Positions 1 through 10,900 of a DNA stretch of 64,000 bases are shown here, piece after piece (position 1 is the first letter of the stretch; every line of letters begins with the position of its first letter). The DNA lies in IMG/VR virus record IMGVR_UViG_3300025728_000008, positions 95,413 to 159,412 of that record. One strand, 5' to 3'. The notes below the pieces were generated by a model, which was given only the letters and a program-made list of their open reading frames with translations, ran no database searches and was not told where the DNA came from. The translations under genes were made by a program, and so were the position numbers. The DNA comes from a virus.

Positions 1-609
1 TTCAGTTCTGAATATCCAGACATCAAAGAGATGGATTCTAGGGTTGTAGAAGTAGAGCGTATGGGTACTCTACGAGAAATAATCTTTATGCCTAATCAGA
101 GCTTAGAGACAGGCACTTATATTAAATTCGATGGAGATACTTGGCTTTTATTCGACAAGTACGGTGGTACAGGTTCTACTAGCGTGAAGATGTTAGCTCA
201 GAAATGTAATCGTAAGTTGAAATGGAAAGACAAGGAAGGTAAGCTCCACGAATGGGATTGTATTGCAGGGTCTACTGATTTAGGGTCTAAAGCAAAGCAA
301 AACCGAACAGAGATTGAATGGAACAAGTACGATGTACGACTTCCAATTGGTCAACTGTTTGTATTCGTTGAAGCAAATGCAGATACAAAGAAAATTCAAT
401 TGAATCAGAGATTCATATTTGGAGACAATGCTTTTGAAGTAATTGGTAGAGATGATGTAACAGGTATTACAAAAACAGGTTATGGAGTCATCCAATTAGT
501 AATTAAAATTGACACAAAAAGATTGGTTGAAGATGACTTTGAAAATGGCATTGCATTTAACGATTATAAAGAAACAGGCACAGGTGGAACAGGAGGTAGT
601 CCTTGGTAA
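1..609 (+). CDS. Head-tail connector/neck protein, 5' partial
   Basis: The frame is open at the left edge (it reads FSSEYPDIKEMDSRVV), so the gene starts outside the window; the first internal ATG is at 31. It encodes at least 202 residues, mostly beta-rich and soluble, ending in a Gly/Thr-rich tail (GTGGTGGSPW). I do not recognise a named domain. Its place at the head of a tightly overlapping series of small genes just before the tail tube gene fits a neck or head-completion protein. The stop overlaps the next start as TAATG, which suggests translational coupling. Confidence 0.55.
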   Translation, partial: FSSEYPDIKEMDSRVVEVERMGTLREIIFMPNQSLETGTYIKFDGDTWLLFDKYGGTGSTSVKMLAQKCNRKLKWKDKEGKLHEWDCIAGSTDLGSKAKQNRTEIEWNKYDVRLPIGQLFVFVEANADTKKIQLNQRFIFGDNAFEVIGRDDVTGITKTGYGVIQLVIKIDTKRLVEDDFENGIAFNDYKETGTGGTGGSPW

Positions 610-1103
610 TGAAAATAGATACGCTTTCAAATAATGTTGTAAGAATTATGACTGCAATTTCACAGAATGAAGGAATTAGAAGAATGTTATTACATGATGT
701 ATCAGACCCATTTAATCCATCGTTACCAGATGTAGATTATATGACTATCATCAATCCTGCTCACGAAAAGTGCAAAATTAAACCTTATCCATTTGACACA
801 GATGCACAAGTTGCAAACGGTTCTTTTATTCGTGTTTATTACAATGATGGAAGATTTGATAAGAGTGAAACGATTTTAGAATCGACATTCCATATTGACA
901 TTATTGTAGCAAAAGAACTTTGGCTAATCAAAGGTGGAAAGATTCGTCCATATGAAATTATGGATAGAATCATAGACATGATTGGTGCAAGAGCTGTTGG
1001 TACAGGAATCAAATTGAATATTGATGGATTCGCACATATGGCGGTCAATACAAAATTTGATGCAATTAGGCTTTATAGCGAATATATGTCGGTAGAAGCA
1101 TAA
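609..1103 (+). CDS. Tail completion/terminator-like protein
   Basis: This encodes 164 residues. The start is ATG 609, which overlaps the previous stop as TAATG; an in-frame TTG at 603 is less likely. The protein is soluble and mixed alpha/beta, with no signal peptide or membrane segment. Size and position, between a neck protein and the tail tube, are those of tail completion or tail terminator proteins in siphoviruses. That role is inferred from gene order only. It overlaps the following gene by a second TAATG junction, so genes 1-1951 form one coupled unit. Confidence 0.45.
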   Translation: MKIDTLSNNVVRIMTAISQNEGIRRMLLHDVSDPFNPSLPDVDYMTIINPAHEKCKIKPYPFDTDAQVANGSFIRVYYNDGRFDKSETILESTFHIDIIVAKELWLIKGGKIRPYEIMDRIIDMIGARAVGTGIKLNIDGFAHMAVNTKFDAIRLYSEYMSVEA

Positions 1104-1951
1104 TGCAGTACAGAGATTTACGCAGTATTGATTTGAAATTAAAACTGCTCGGTGGAAAAGGGATAAAGGTAGATAATTTAGATATAACTCCATACACTCT
1201 AGGTGAAATTAGAGATATGGGTTACACATATTATATGAATCAACTGCAATGGTTATTGCCAACTGTAGACGATTTTATAAAATCAACAGAAGATATTGAA
1301 AAGAAAATGGTTTTAATGACTGAAAGAAATAAGCTGAAATCATTTGATTTTTTCTCGACTCTAGGTGGCAGAGAACTTAAAGAAGTTGCTATCACAGCAC
1401 TCTCAACTGTTTTTAAGACTAGTGACATTTATTTTTTAGATGCACAAGGAATGATAGTTTTTGACTTTTTCAAACTTGGAATTTTCTATAAAGATGAAGA
1501 TGGTCGCTTTCAAATTGATAGCGAAAAGCTTGACAAACTCCCAGAAGAAAATTTACGAGTTATTCATAGAGATAATTTCGATGAAGTGATTCAAGTAATG
1601 AAATTACAAAATGGAATAGCTAAAGTCAATAAAGAAGACATAGAGAATCCTGCTGATGAAGAAACTAGAAAGTTAATGGAACAAATGAAAGAGAACAGAG
1701 AAAAGGTTAATAGAATGAAAAGCTTGGAACAGCCAGATGGCGATGATTCGATAGATATAGCGGACATCATTAGTGCTGTTAGTAGTAAGAGCAATTCAAT
1801 TAACAAATTCAATATCTGGGATTTAACTTTATATCAACTGTATGATGAGTACGGAAGATTGGAGTTAATCGACAACTACGATGTCAGTGTCAGAGCAATC
1901 ATGGCAGGGGCAGAAAAAGTAGAATTAAATCATTGGTCTGGTAAGATATAA
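1103..1951 (+). CDS. Conserved phage structural protein (neck/tail region)
   Basis: This 282-residue protein has a mixed N-terminal half, a charged helical middle (about residues 160-220, rich in Glu, Lys and Asp) and a compact C-terminal segment rich in aromatics (WDLTLYQLYDEYGRLEL, ending HWSGKI). I have the impression of similar C-terminal segments in tail-region proteins of other Firmicutes phages, but cannot name the family. It starts by TAATG overlap with the gene before it. It is followed by a 48-nt gap and the strong ribosome binding site of the tail tube gene. It could be a tail assembly or minor structural protein. Confidence 0.45.
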   Translation: MQYRDLRSIDLKLKLLGGKGIKVDNLDITPYTLGEIRDMGYTYYMNQLQWLLPTVDDFIKSTEDIEKKMVLMTERNKLKSFDFFSTLGGRELKEVAITALSTVFKTSDIYFLDAQGMIVFDFFKLGIFYKDEDGRFQIDSEKLDKLPEENLRVIHRDNFDEVIQVMKLQNGIAKVNKEDIENPADEETRKLMEQMKENREKVNRMKSLEQPDGDDSIDIADIISAVSSKSNSINKFNIWDLTLYQLYDEYGRLELIDNYDVSVRAIMAGAEKVELNHWSGKI

Positions 1952-1999
1952 ACTTACTTGATACATAGAATTTTTCAAAATTATTAGGAGGAAAATATA

Positions 2000-2746
2000 A
2001 TGGCAAATACTCGTTATGGCTTAAAAGAGGTTGCAAACGTTATCTTCTTTGACGTTGCAACAAACAAACCAGTTTTATTCTTTGATACTTTAAAGGTGTC
2101 ATCTATCGAAAACGAATCTGAAAGTGCAGAAGCTCGTGGTGGACAAGGTAACGGACGTTTAATGACTTGGGACTTTGGACGTACAGCTACTTTAACTTTA
2201 CAAGATGCTTTACTATCAGACGTATCACTTAGCTTACTTGCAGGTAATGCAGTAAAGACAACTGGAATTGAGGTAGTAGGTCGTGAGACTCTAGTAGCTG
2301 AAACAGTTTCAACTAAGGTTCAAGTAACACTTGCAGAAACTCCAAAAGGTGGAGCACCAAAAATCTCTGCTTACAAAATGGATAAAGGTGTTATGGGTGA
2401 AGAAATCACTGGATTCACTTTGAATGCTAGTTCTTTAGAGTTCGCTACAGGCGTAACAGCAGGTCAATCAGTAATGGTATTCTACGTATACGATGCACCA
2501 GTAGGAGCAACATCTGTAACATTCTCTGGTTCTAAATTCCCTGCTACATACCGTGTTGTAGGTGACACAGTAGTACGTGGACAAGATGGTGTAGACCGCA
2601 AAATGCAATTCGTAATTCCAAAAGCGAAATTACAATCAACATTCAACTTAACAATGGATGCAGAAAACGTTTCAACATTCGACTTTACATTAGATGTATT
2701 AGTAGATGCAGAAACAAACGACTTATATCAGATTATCCGTCTGTAA
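2000..2746 (+). CDS. Major tail tube protein
   Basis: This 248-residue, beta-rich protein has the opening typical of Firmicutes tail tube proteins, a Gly-rich stretch followed by RLMTWDFGRTATLTLQDALLS (about residues 48-70). It polymerises to form the tail tube. AGGAGG lies 7-8 nt before the ATG and the codon pattern is regular, as expected for a highly expressed protein. It is followed directly by a strong intrinsic terminator and then by a new promoter. Together with its place before the chaperone and tape measure genes, this supports the call. A sheath is unlikely because no second tube gene follows. Confidence 0.75.
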   Translation: MANTRYGLKEVANVIFFDVATNKPVLFFDTLKVSSIENESESAEARGGQGNGRLMTWDFGRTATLTLQDALLSDVSLSLLAGNAVKTTGIEVVGRETLVAETVSTKVQVTLAETPKGGAPKISAYKMDKGVMGEEITGFTLNASSLEFATGVTAGQSVMVFYVYDAPVGATSVTFSGSKFPATYRVVGDTVVRGQDGVDRKMQFVIPKAKLQSTFNLTMDAENVSTFDFTLDVLVDAETNDLYQIIRL

Positions 2747-2759
2747 TAGGTAATAATAA

Positions 2760-2800
2760 GGGTAGAGAACATAACATTATGTCTCTACCCTATTTTTTTT
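2760..2800 (+). terminator. Intrinsic terminator after tail tube gene
   Basis: A 9-bp stem (GGGTAGAGA at 2760-2768 with TCTCTACCC at 2782-2790) is followed by TATTTTTTTT. This is a canonical strong terminator placed 14 nt after the tail tube stop. Confidence 0.9.
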
Positions 2801-2821
2801 GAAATAATCTAATGGATAAAA

Positions 2822-2850
2822 TTGAAATTTTATCAAGTTTGTGTTATAAT
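2822..2850 (+). promoter_or_regulatory. Sigma-A promoter with extended -10, before tail chaperone
   Basis: The -35 box is TTGAAA (2822-2827), the spacer is 17 nt and the -10 box is TATAAT (2845-2850), preceded by TGT (extended -10). It lacks the A-rich TAATGA spacer of the repeated phage promoter family, so it is a separate type. It restarts transcription after the terminator at 2760-2800. Confidence 0.85.
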
Positions 2851-2918
2851 AGTATTATAGCATAAGACTGTTCAATCAGTCAAGAATAAAAAATAATGGT
2901 ATAAAAGGGGAACTTAAA

Positions 2919-3437
2919 GTGGCTAAAGAGAACAAAATTAAAAGTCTTACTCTTGCTGAAATGAAGAAGCAGGAAAAAATCTTAAAGGAACAAAAAGAAG
3001 AATTGATTACAGTAAATGATACAGTTTACAAAGTAAAGATTGATACTCATTTCTTACCAACAAAGCGTAATCAAGTACTTGATGATTTAATTAAATTTTT
3101 CGATGAAGGGAATAGAAATGTAGAATTAACTTCAATCGCAACACCTTACACATCTTTACTATTAATAAAACATTTCACAGACATCTATATTCCAGATGAC
3201 ATTGAAGAAGCATTAGACTACTTATATCTTTTAATGAATATCAAAGTATTAGCTCCAGTTATTAATGCAATGCCAGAAGAAGAAGTTGTTGATTTATATA
3301 ATTCATTAACAGAAACTTTAGGTCAAATTTCAGATAATATGATGAAATCAATTGGAGAAGCGGATGAAATTTTAAATAAGATTGAAAATCCAGAAGTTAA
3401 AGAATTGATGCAAAATGGCTTCAAAGCAAAAGAGTAG
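2919..3437 (+). CDS. Tail assembly chaperone
   Basis: This 172-residue protein starts at GTG 2919 with AAAGGGG 8 nt upstream. It is acidic and helical, with a Lys/Glu-rich N-terminus (residues 1-35) and a helical middle. The position between tail tube and tape measure genes matches the gpG-type chaperone that coats the tape measure during tail assembly. Its last codons overlap the next gene by 23 nt in a different frame. A programmed frameshift of the lambda G-GT type was considered, but the downstream protein does not look like a chaperone extension. Confidence 0.6.
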   Translation: MAKENKIKSLTLAEMKKQEKILKEQKEELITVNDTVYKVKIDTHFLPTKRNQVLDDLIKFFDEGNRNVELTSIATPYTSLLLIKHFTDIYIPDDIEEALDYLYLLMNIKVLAPVINAMPEEEVVDLYNSLTETLGQISDNMMKSIGEADEILNKIENPEVKELMQNGFKAKE

Positions 3438-3918
3438 TGCTTTATATTTTAAAACAGATGCAGAAGCAATTATGGTACTAACGAAGGAAGGGAAGAAAAT
3501 AGAAAGGATAGCTAAACGAGTTTGGCAAAGCTATCTTGGAAGTTATTCTCCTAGAATGTATAAAAGAACAGGAAAGTCTCTACAAGCTATAAAACTTAAA
3601 GGTATCAAGAATCATGGTGGTGGCATGTATAGTATAGAACTTACATGGGAAAATAGTTTAGCATATCATGATTCTTATATCTATAAACAAGGATATACAT
3701 CGACTAACCAAAAAGGTCACGCTATAATGCTTATTGGTACTAGATGGCATTCAAAAAAATTAGAAGCTGTATATCGCAAACAGATTTATAGACATACATA
3801 TTGGGCTTGGAATGGTAGCGGTGGCAATTATTTAGATGCAGTTGTTAATCAATATAAAGCTGTTGCAGATAAAAGAATCAATGTGGAAGTACAGTGGAGT
3901 GGAGCATTTATTAAGTAG
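3415..3918 (+). CDS. HK97 gp10-like/neck-type minor structural protein
   Basis: This 167-residue basic protein starts at ATG 3415 inside the end of the chaperone gene. It begins with a helix (KKIERIAKRVWQSYLGSY), then RTGKSLQAI, a beta segment (MYSIELTWENSLAYHDSY) and a C-terminal EVQWSGAF. This layout resembles small HK97-gp10-like tail completion proteins of Firmicutes phages. Those normally sit before the tail tube gene, so the place here is slightly unusual. The role is inferred; no enzyme motif is visible. Confidence 0.45.
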   Translation: MASKQKSSALYFKTDAEAIMVLTKEGKKIERIAKRVWQSYLGSYSPRMYKRTGKSLQAIKLKGIKNHGGGMYSIELTWENSLAYHDSYIYKQGYTSTNQKGHAIMLIGTRWHSKKLEAVYRKQIYRHTYWAWNGSGGNYLDAVVNQYKAVADKRINVEVQWSGAFIK

Positions 3919-3927
3919 GTGATTGAA

Positions 3928-4911
3928 ATGAAACAGAAAAAGATAGAAGAAGTATCTCAAGATTTTTGGGATAATGAAGTAGATGAAGACAATAAAGAAT
4001 TAATAGAAGACTTCTTAGGGCAAGAACAATTATCTCCTGCAACTAGGAAACAATACACATCTGCATTAAAGATTTTTGCAAAATGGATACATGACAATTA
4101 TAAAAAAGGCAAAAAGATTACAGATTTAAAACCTCGTGATGCACGTAAATATCAAGACTTTTTATTACGTGAAGGATTGAGTCCGAATGCTGTAAAATTT
4201 AAACGTTCTGCTGTTTCTAGTTTGTGTATCTTTATAGAAGGATATTATGATGATGAGTATCCAGATTTTAGAAATATATTTACAAAAGCAGTTAAAGGCG
4301 TAGCAAAAGCGAATGTCAGAAAGAAAGTTCCATTAACTAGTGCAGAATTAAATAAATTAAAAGAAGAATTAAAAAAGAAAAAAGAATGGCAAAAATTAGC
4401 ATATCTATTATTCTCTTTTGATACAGGATGTCGAAGAGAAGAAGCAAGACAATTGCTAAAAGAAGTTGCTAAATATAGTCACTTTGTTGATTCAGAAGGA
4501 AAGACAAAGAAGTACTATATGACACATGATATAAGAGCTAAAGGTGGAGGTACTGTCGGTAAAGTCAGAACTTTCGCATTTAATGATGAAACAATGGAAG
4601 CAATTAAAAAATGGGTAGAAACTCGTGGAGAAGATAATTGTCCATATGTATTCGTAAGTAAGACAAAAGACGGTTATCGTCAACTTTCAGCAAATTCATT
4701 TAACTTATGGTGCGATGAGTTTTCTGAAATATTAGGGAAGAAAGTACATCCTCACTTATTACGTTCGAGTCGGGCAACGATTGCGATTGTAGAAGAAGGA
4801 AAAAGTATAGAATCAGTACAAGGATTATTAGGACATAACAGTAGTGAAACTACACAAATTTATGTTGTTAGAGATAAATCTTCTGACATAGATGAGTTAT
4901 ACGAAGACTAA
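3928..4911 (+). CDS. Tyrosine recombinase/integrase inside tail module
   Basis: This is a site-specific recombinase of the phage integrase family. The start is ATG 3928, six nt after AGGTG; an in-frame GTG at 3919 touches the previous stop. Numbered from that GTG, there is an N-terminal SAM-like core-binding domain (about 35-125) and a catalytic domain (about 135-320). The expected catalytic residues are visible: R172 in TGCRREEA, K208 in RAKGGG, H279 and R282 in HLLRSSRAT, H306 in LLGH and Y315 in TTQIYV. It therefore looks intact. Its place between tail genes is unexpected, because integrases normally lie near a repressor and attachment site. Possible roles are integration, dimer resolution or inversion of nearby DNA. 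Confidence 0.85.
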   Translation: MKQKKIEEVSQDFWDNEVDEDNKELIEDFLGQEQLSPATRKQYTSALKIFAKWIHDNYKKGKKITDLKPRDARKYQDFLLREGLSPNAVKFKRSAVSSLCIFIEGYYDDEYPDFRNIFTKAVKGVAKANVRKKVPLTSAELNKLKEELKKKKEWQKLAYLLFSFDTGCRREEARQLLKEVAKYSHFVDSEGKTKKYYMTHDIRAKGGGTVGKVRTFAFNDETMEAIKKWVETRGEDNCPYVFVSKTKDGYRQLSANSFNLWCDEFSEILGKKVHPHLLRSSRATIAIVEEGKSIESVQGLLGHNSSETTQIYVVRDKSSDIDELYED

Positions 4912-4964
4912 GAAGATTGAGGTAACATCTTAATCTTCTTAGATTAGGATGATTAGGATGTTAC
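4912..4964. repeat. Inverted and direct repeats after the recombinase gene
   Basis: Directly after the recombinase stop, GAAGATT (4912-4918) pairs with AATCTTC (4932-4938). GTAACATC (4922-4929) pairs with GATGTTAC (4957-4964). GATTAGGAT is repeated in tandem at 4942-4950 and 4951-4959. Such nested repeats beside a recombinase gene could be its binding or crossover site, or an RNA fold before the tape measure gene. No T-run follows, so it is not a standard terminator. Confidence 0.5.
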
Positions 4965-4998
4965 GATACATCCTTTAGAATTAAAGGAGTGAATTAAT

Positions 4999-7900
4999 TT
5001 GGCAGGAAGTAATGATTTAAATATATCACTAAAAGCCCAAGTTGTAAAGTTAAAGGTAGAATTAGATGCAAAGGGTAGTAAGCTACCACAACAAGTAAAC
5101 AATATCTCTAAGATGTTGTCAAATAATCCTGTTAAACTTAAAGTTAAGCTTGAAGCTAAATTAGGTGATTTAACTAAACAAATGAAATCTATTAGTACAT
5201 CTTTACAGTCTAAACCTATGAAGATGAAAGTAGAACTTGATGTTGCAGGTTCGGCTACTCACATCAAAAAACAAATGCAAGACATTTATAAAACTGTTGA
5301 TGACTTCAATAAGAAATATGGCGCTCAAGTCAAAAAGATGAATCAACAAATCAACCAAGCTTCTAAGTCTCAAGGTAAAGCGCAATCAAATATTTCAACA
5401 AATGCTCCTATCGGGAACTTTAATAATATTAAGCAATACACAGACCAGATTAAAAAAGCTCAAGCTATTTTAAATGGCAAGTTTGGTGACGGTATTTTCA
5501 AAGCTACACAATTCAAAGATGCTAAAGGTAATCTTACAGGATTCGTAGCAGAGTTACAAAAAGCAACAGGTGTTATTGAAAAACTTAAATATTCTTGGAA
5601 TAGTAAGAGTCAAGCATTTGAAGTTATTAATAGACAAACTATTGATAATACAAATAAAGGTGCTCAACAAATTCAAAACACTTTAAAACAATTAAAGAAT
5701 GAAATTAACAATCTTGGTAAAGGTACAGACAAGTCATCTTTATTCAATGATTTAAGCAAAATCAAAAAAGCATTATCAGAAGACGGTGGAAGAAACTTCA
5801 CTAAACAAATGGTTACAGATTTACAGAGTGCTATCAAAGCTGAACAACAATTAGCACAATCTGCAAAAGCAAGAAATGTAGCATTAGCACAAGAAGCGAA
5901 ATTAGTAGCTGACCTAAAGAGACTAAGAGGAACTGCTTTAACTGCTACTAAAAAGCAAGATACTGATTTTAAGAATGAGTTTAGTAAACTTATCCAACAA
6001 GCTAATAAAGTTTCAAAAACAGAAGACCCTGCAAAAGCAGTAAAAGATATTCGTCTTGCATCACAAGCTTTAGTTAATGACCAAAACAAGGTAATTGCTA
6101 AAGAAAGAGAAACACAAGCAGTATTAAAAGAAACTATCAAGTTAAGACAACAACTTAAAGAAGTTTTACGTTCAATGCCAAGTGATGATGCTAGTAATAA
6201 ATTAAAACGTCAAATGGTTACAGAAGCTATCACTGCTACACAACAAATCAAGACATACGAACAACTAGCAAATGCAAAGAAAAACCTTCAAAATATCTCT
6301 AATAAACAATGGATGGATAATGACCAAAATAGAGCTAAGTCTCTAATCGAAAGTTTAAAATCTGTACAGAGACAATTTGAAGCTATAGGTAAAACACCTG
6401 CAAAACTAACACAATTTATGGGAGTTATTGACCAAAGAGCTACACAAAAACTAAGTCAAAACACTCAAGATATCCGTAATGCATTGACTACATATCAAAG
6501 AATGTTAGCAGATGAAAATCGCAAAATTAAAGCAAGAGAAAAAGAGATTCGTCTAGGGCAAGATATCACTGCTAAATTTGGTGGAGGAGACTCAGCTAAA
6601 TTTAAGAATATGCAACAGCAAATCTTTGGCGATGGTACATTGACTTCAAGAGCAATCAAAGACTTGCAGAATTATATCGGAACTGTTGAAAGAGCTAAAG
6701 TAGCATCCATCTCATTTGGTCGTGATGGTATTGACCAGATGGGTAATAGAGTTAAGCAAATGTCTGTTATGTTCCAAGGTCAAGGAGAGCATGTACGTAA
6801 AGTAACATATGCAATGACAGAAGGTTCAAACAGGATACGACAAACATCAGACGAAATGGTTCGTAACCTTAACCGTAACTTGAGTGCATGGGAAAAATTC
6901 AAAGTAATGATGTCGTCAGCTCCAGTATGGATGATTTCACAACAAGCTATGATGGCTCCAATTCAAGGTCTTCAAGGTATGGTACAAGAAATCTTAAAAG
7001 TTGACCAAGCGTTAACAGAATTAAGAAGGGTAGCAAGCCCAACTCAAAACATTGATATCTTATTCGGAAATGCAGTTGAAATGTCTGGTAAGCTTGGTAA
7101 TAATATCCATGATATTATGAAGGGTATGAATGAGTTCGCTCGTACATTCGGAGATTTCAATGAACGCCAATTAACAGCTATTACAGAGACAGCAACATTA
7201 ATGTCTAACGTATCTGATTTATCAGTTGAAGAATCTCAAAAATCTCTAGTAGGTACAATGAATGCATTTAACATTGAAGCAGAAGATTCTATCAGAATCG
7301 TAGATGCACTGAACGAAGTAGATAACAACTATGCTATTAGTACAAAACAATTAGCAGAAGGTCTACAAAAATCTGCATCAGCAGGTAAAACATTCGGTGT
7401 AGGACTTGAAGAAAACATTGGTCATATTACTGCAATTGGAGCAGTAACAATGGAGTCTGGTAACATCATTGGTAACTCATTAAAAACAATTTATTCTCGT
7501 ATGACAACAATGAAAGATTCAGAAGCAACATTACGTAGTGTTGGAATTGCAATGAATACAATTGGAGAAAATGGAGTTAAAAACGTTAAGCCAGTAGCTA
7601 ACATCATTGATGAACTAGGTAAAAAGTGGTTCTTATTAAGTGATGCAGAACGTCAAAATATTGCTGTTAAATTAGCAGGAAGACATCAGTTAACTCGTTT
7701 CCTTGCTATGATGAACAACTATGATATGGCTGTAAAAGCAACAGCTACAGCATATAAATCTCAAGGTTCAGCAATGCGAGAAAATGAGAAATACATGCAA
7801 TCATTTGAATCTAAAATCAATAAGCTTAAAAATGGATTTACGGAAATGTCATTGGCTATGGGTAAAGCATTCCTAAGTGGTGGAATGGAAATGGCTATTT

Positions 7901-10900
7901 CTGGATTAGCAGGAATTGCTAAAGGAGTTACAACTGTAACACAGTCATTTGGTGCATTGTCTACTATCGGTTTAGTTATTGGTGCAGTAATGACTAAGAT
8001 GGGTGCTTTCAGCAATATGTTTGGACGAATTGGCGCAACAGTTGGTGTATTCAAACAGGGTATGCGTGAAGTAACTGTAGCATCTAATGGAACTGCAACT
8101 GCAATGGAGAAGTTCAAAGGTGGTATGAATGGAGTTATCACAACATCAACAGGTGGAGCAACTGCATTCGGTGCAATGAGTAAAGCTGTAAAAGGATTTG
8201 CTCTTTCTTTAGGTAGTATGTTAGGAATGGGTGCAATATTCTTTGCAATCGGTGCAGGAGTAGAATATTTAATTGGCAAATACCAAAAAGCAAAACAAGA
8301 ACAACAAGAGCTTCAAAAACGTATTAATGACCAAGTTCAAGCATATCGCAAGAGTTCAGATGGACTTGAAGGATTAATCAAACAATATGAAGCATTTGAA
8401 AAAGCAGGAGACAGTATCAAGAAAGGTACTAGAGAATATGACGAGTTTATGATTGTACAATCTAAACTTGCTCAAGCAATGCCAAATATGGTTAGAGAGA
8501 TTGACGCACAAGGTCAAGCTCATATGAGAACATCAAAAGAACTTAGAGAACATGTTAAGAACACAAAAGAACTTTCTGAACTTCAAGCAAAAGCTACTAA
8601 CTCAGCATTTAAAAAGAACATAGAAGATGAAGCTAAAGCATTATCGAAACTAGTAGAAGAAGAGAAGAAAATCAAAAAAGAACGTGATGAATACAAGAAA
8701 GGCGCAGTAGACTGGAAAGCAGGTACAGGCGAGTCAGAAGAAGATAGACTTAAAAAGACAGAACAGTACAACATGAAAATTGCTCAATGGAATCAAAAAG
8801 TATATGAACAAACACAAAAATCGACAAAACTAATTCAAGACCAAGCACGTGCTTATCTTGAAGCAGAAGGATACATGTCAAAACTTGGTGCAGGTGCTCA
8901 AGGTGTTGTAGATACATTCGCTAAAATGAATAGTGATTCAATACAAGCTCTTGTTAAAAAAGGTGCTCCACAAAAAGAAATCCAAGCTATGATGAGTAGT
9001 ATTACTAGAGATAGTCAAGAAGTCGGAAAAGTTTGGGCAGGAGCATTTGACAAAATGGCTCAAGGTATTAACAGAGGAACAGTAGAAGGTCAACGTGCCA
9101 TTGATAAAATCAAAGCTGACTTAGGTTCTATCGGGAAAGCCATTCCAGAAGATTTATTTAAACTTGATAAAAATAACAGCATAGATGACGTTAAACGTAA
9201 CCTAGAAGGATTAATTGATATCGGTCAAAAGGTTAAATCTGCCAATGGTGGAACATGGCAATCATTAGCTCAAGAAGCTCAGAAGTATGGATTAAGTGCA
9301 AGAGATGCAGAACAGTTTGTAACAAAACTTGGAACACAATCTCAAAACGCAGAAATCAAAGCTAAAGCTTTAGAAAATTCTGCTAATGGTATCGGGACAG
9401 CAATGGATGCAGGAACAGAAGGAATCAACGGACAAACAGACGCTCTTAAAGATTACGAAGAAGCTATCCTTGGTGCGATTGATGCACAGAAAGAATTGTT
9501 CGGATATAAGAACGAAGAACTAGGACAAATGAAAGGTCACTTAGAAGCAATGAAAACTGCTCAATTGCTATATGGTGAAAACGCAAAAGGAACTCAACTA
9601 TGGGCTGAATCTGGCGAAAAGCTATCTCAATTCTTAGGAATTTCCAAAGAACAGGTAACTGGAAACGTTGATGGATTATTAGAAACAGTTAAAATTATGG
9701 GAGACCTTGGAATTAAGTACGATGAAAACGGTCAAGCTGTTCTAAATTGGGGAGATGCAACAGAAGGTCAAATTTCTAAGTTTAAAGAAAATGTTCAAAA
9801 GATGGGCTTAGATGTTGATTTCTTAACAGGAAAAACAAGAGAAGCAGGTCGTGGTATCAAAGAAACAGGAGATGCTACAGGTCAAGCAGGAGCTTTATTT
9901 AATGAAGCAGGTCAACGTGTAAACCAAGCAGGACAATTAATCAACGAAGCAGGTCAAAGAATTGACTCAGCAGGAAACATTATTAATGAAGCAGGGGACA
10001 AAGTTTCTCAAGGTGGCGAGAAAATGGGTCAAGCAGGTGAAAAGGTTCAACCTTTCATCGACAAGATTCAAGAACTTGCTGATAAATCTGGTAAATCTGG
10101 ACAAGAAATTGTTGAAGGATTACAGAAAGTAAACCTTGCAGACTTTAGCCAAGTCCAAGCTAAAGGTAATGAACTAGGTCTAACAATGGATACAGTAGTA
10201 GAATATGCGAAAAAGGCAGGAGCTATTACTCCAGAGGAAATGGCAAAAATCGGAAACTCTGGTGAGAAATTAACATTATTAGAACAAAAAATGAAAGACT
10301 TAGGTTTCGATGAATTTACTGGTAAGTCTAGTGAAACAGCAGGTAAAGTCGAAGGTGACATGAACAGAATCGGTAATGCAGGGCAACCATTATCATTACT
10401 AGAACAAAAAATGAAAGATTTAGGCTTTGATGAAGCATCTAATAAATCAAGTGAAACCGCTACAAAAGTAGAAGGAGATATGAACAGAATCGCCAACTCT
10501 GGAGCACCATTATCAATCCTTGAAACAAAAATGAGAAACCTTGGTTTCGATGAGATGACTAGCGAATCTGAACAGGCTAAAGTTAAATTCTCTGGAGACA
10601 TGACTGCAATTGGTCAGTCTGGAAACTTATTAAATCCTTTAGGTCAAGCAACAGGTCAAGTAGGTCAAAAACTTATTGACATGAACACAGAGGTAGGTAG
10701 AACATCTAGTGGATTCCAAAATGGCATGGCTCAAATTGGTAACTCTGGTGGAAGTCTAGCTCCATTAAAAGAAAACGTTGCACAACTAGGAACTGCAATG
10801 AGCGAAACAAAAGGTACTGTAGAAACAAATGTTAGTGGAATTAATACTTCATTCTCAACATTAGGACAAGGATTAGATACAGGAGCAGGAAGATGGAAAA

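Noticed and set aside
2919-3918. Programmed +1 frameshift joining the tail chaperone to the next frame (gpG-GT style).
   Set aside because: The overlap has a good ATG (3415), no clear slippery heptamer is visible, and the downstream protein looks like a neck-type protein rather than a chaperone extension.
7761-10601. Long minus-strand frames in the tape measure gene (7761-8279, 10068-10601).
   Set aside because: They are antisense to conserved tape measure sequence, have low-complexity composition and lack start signals.
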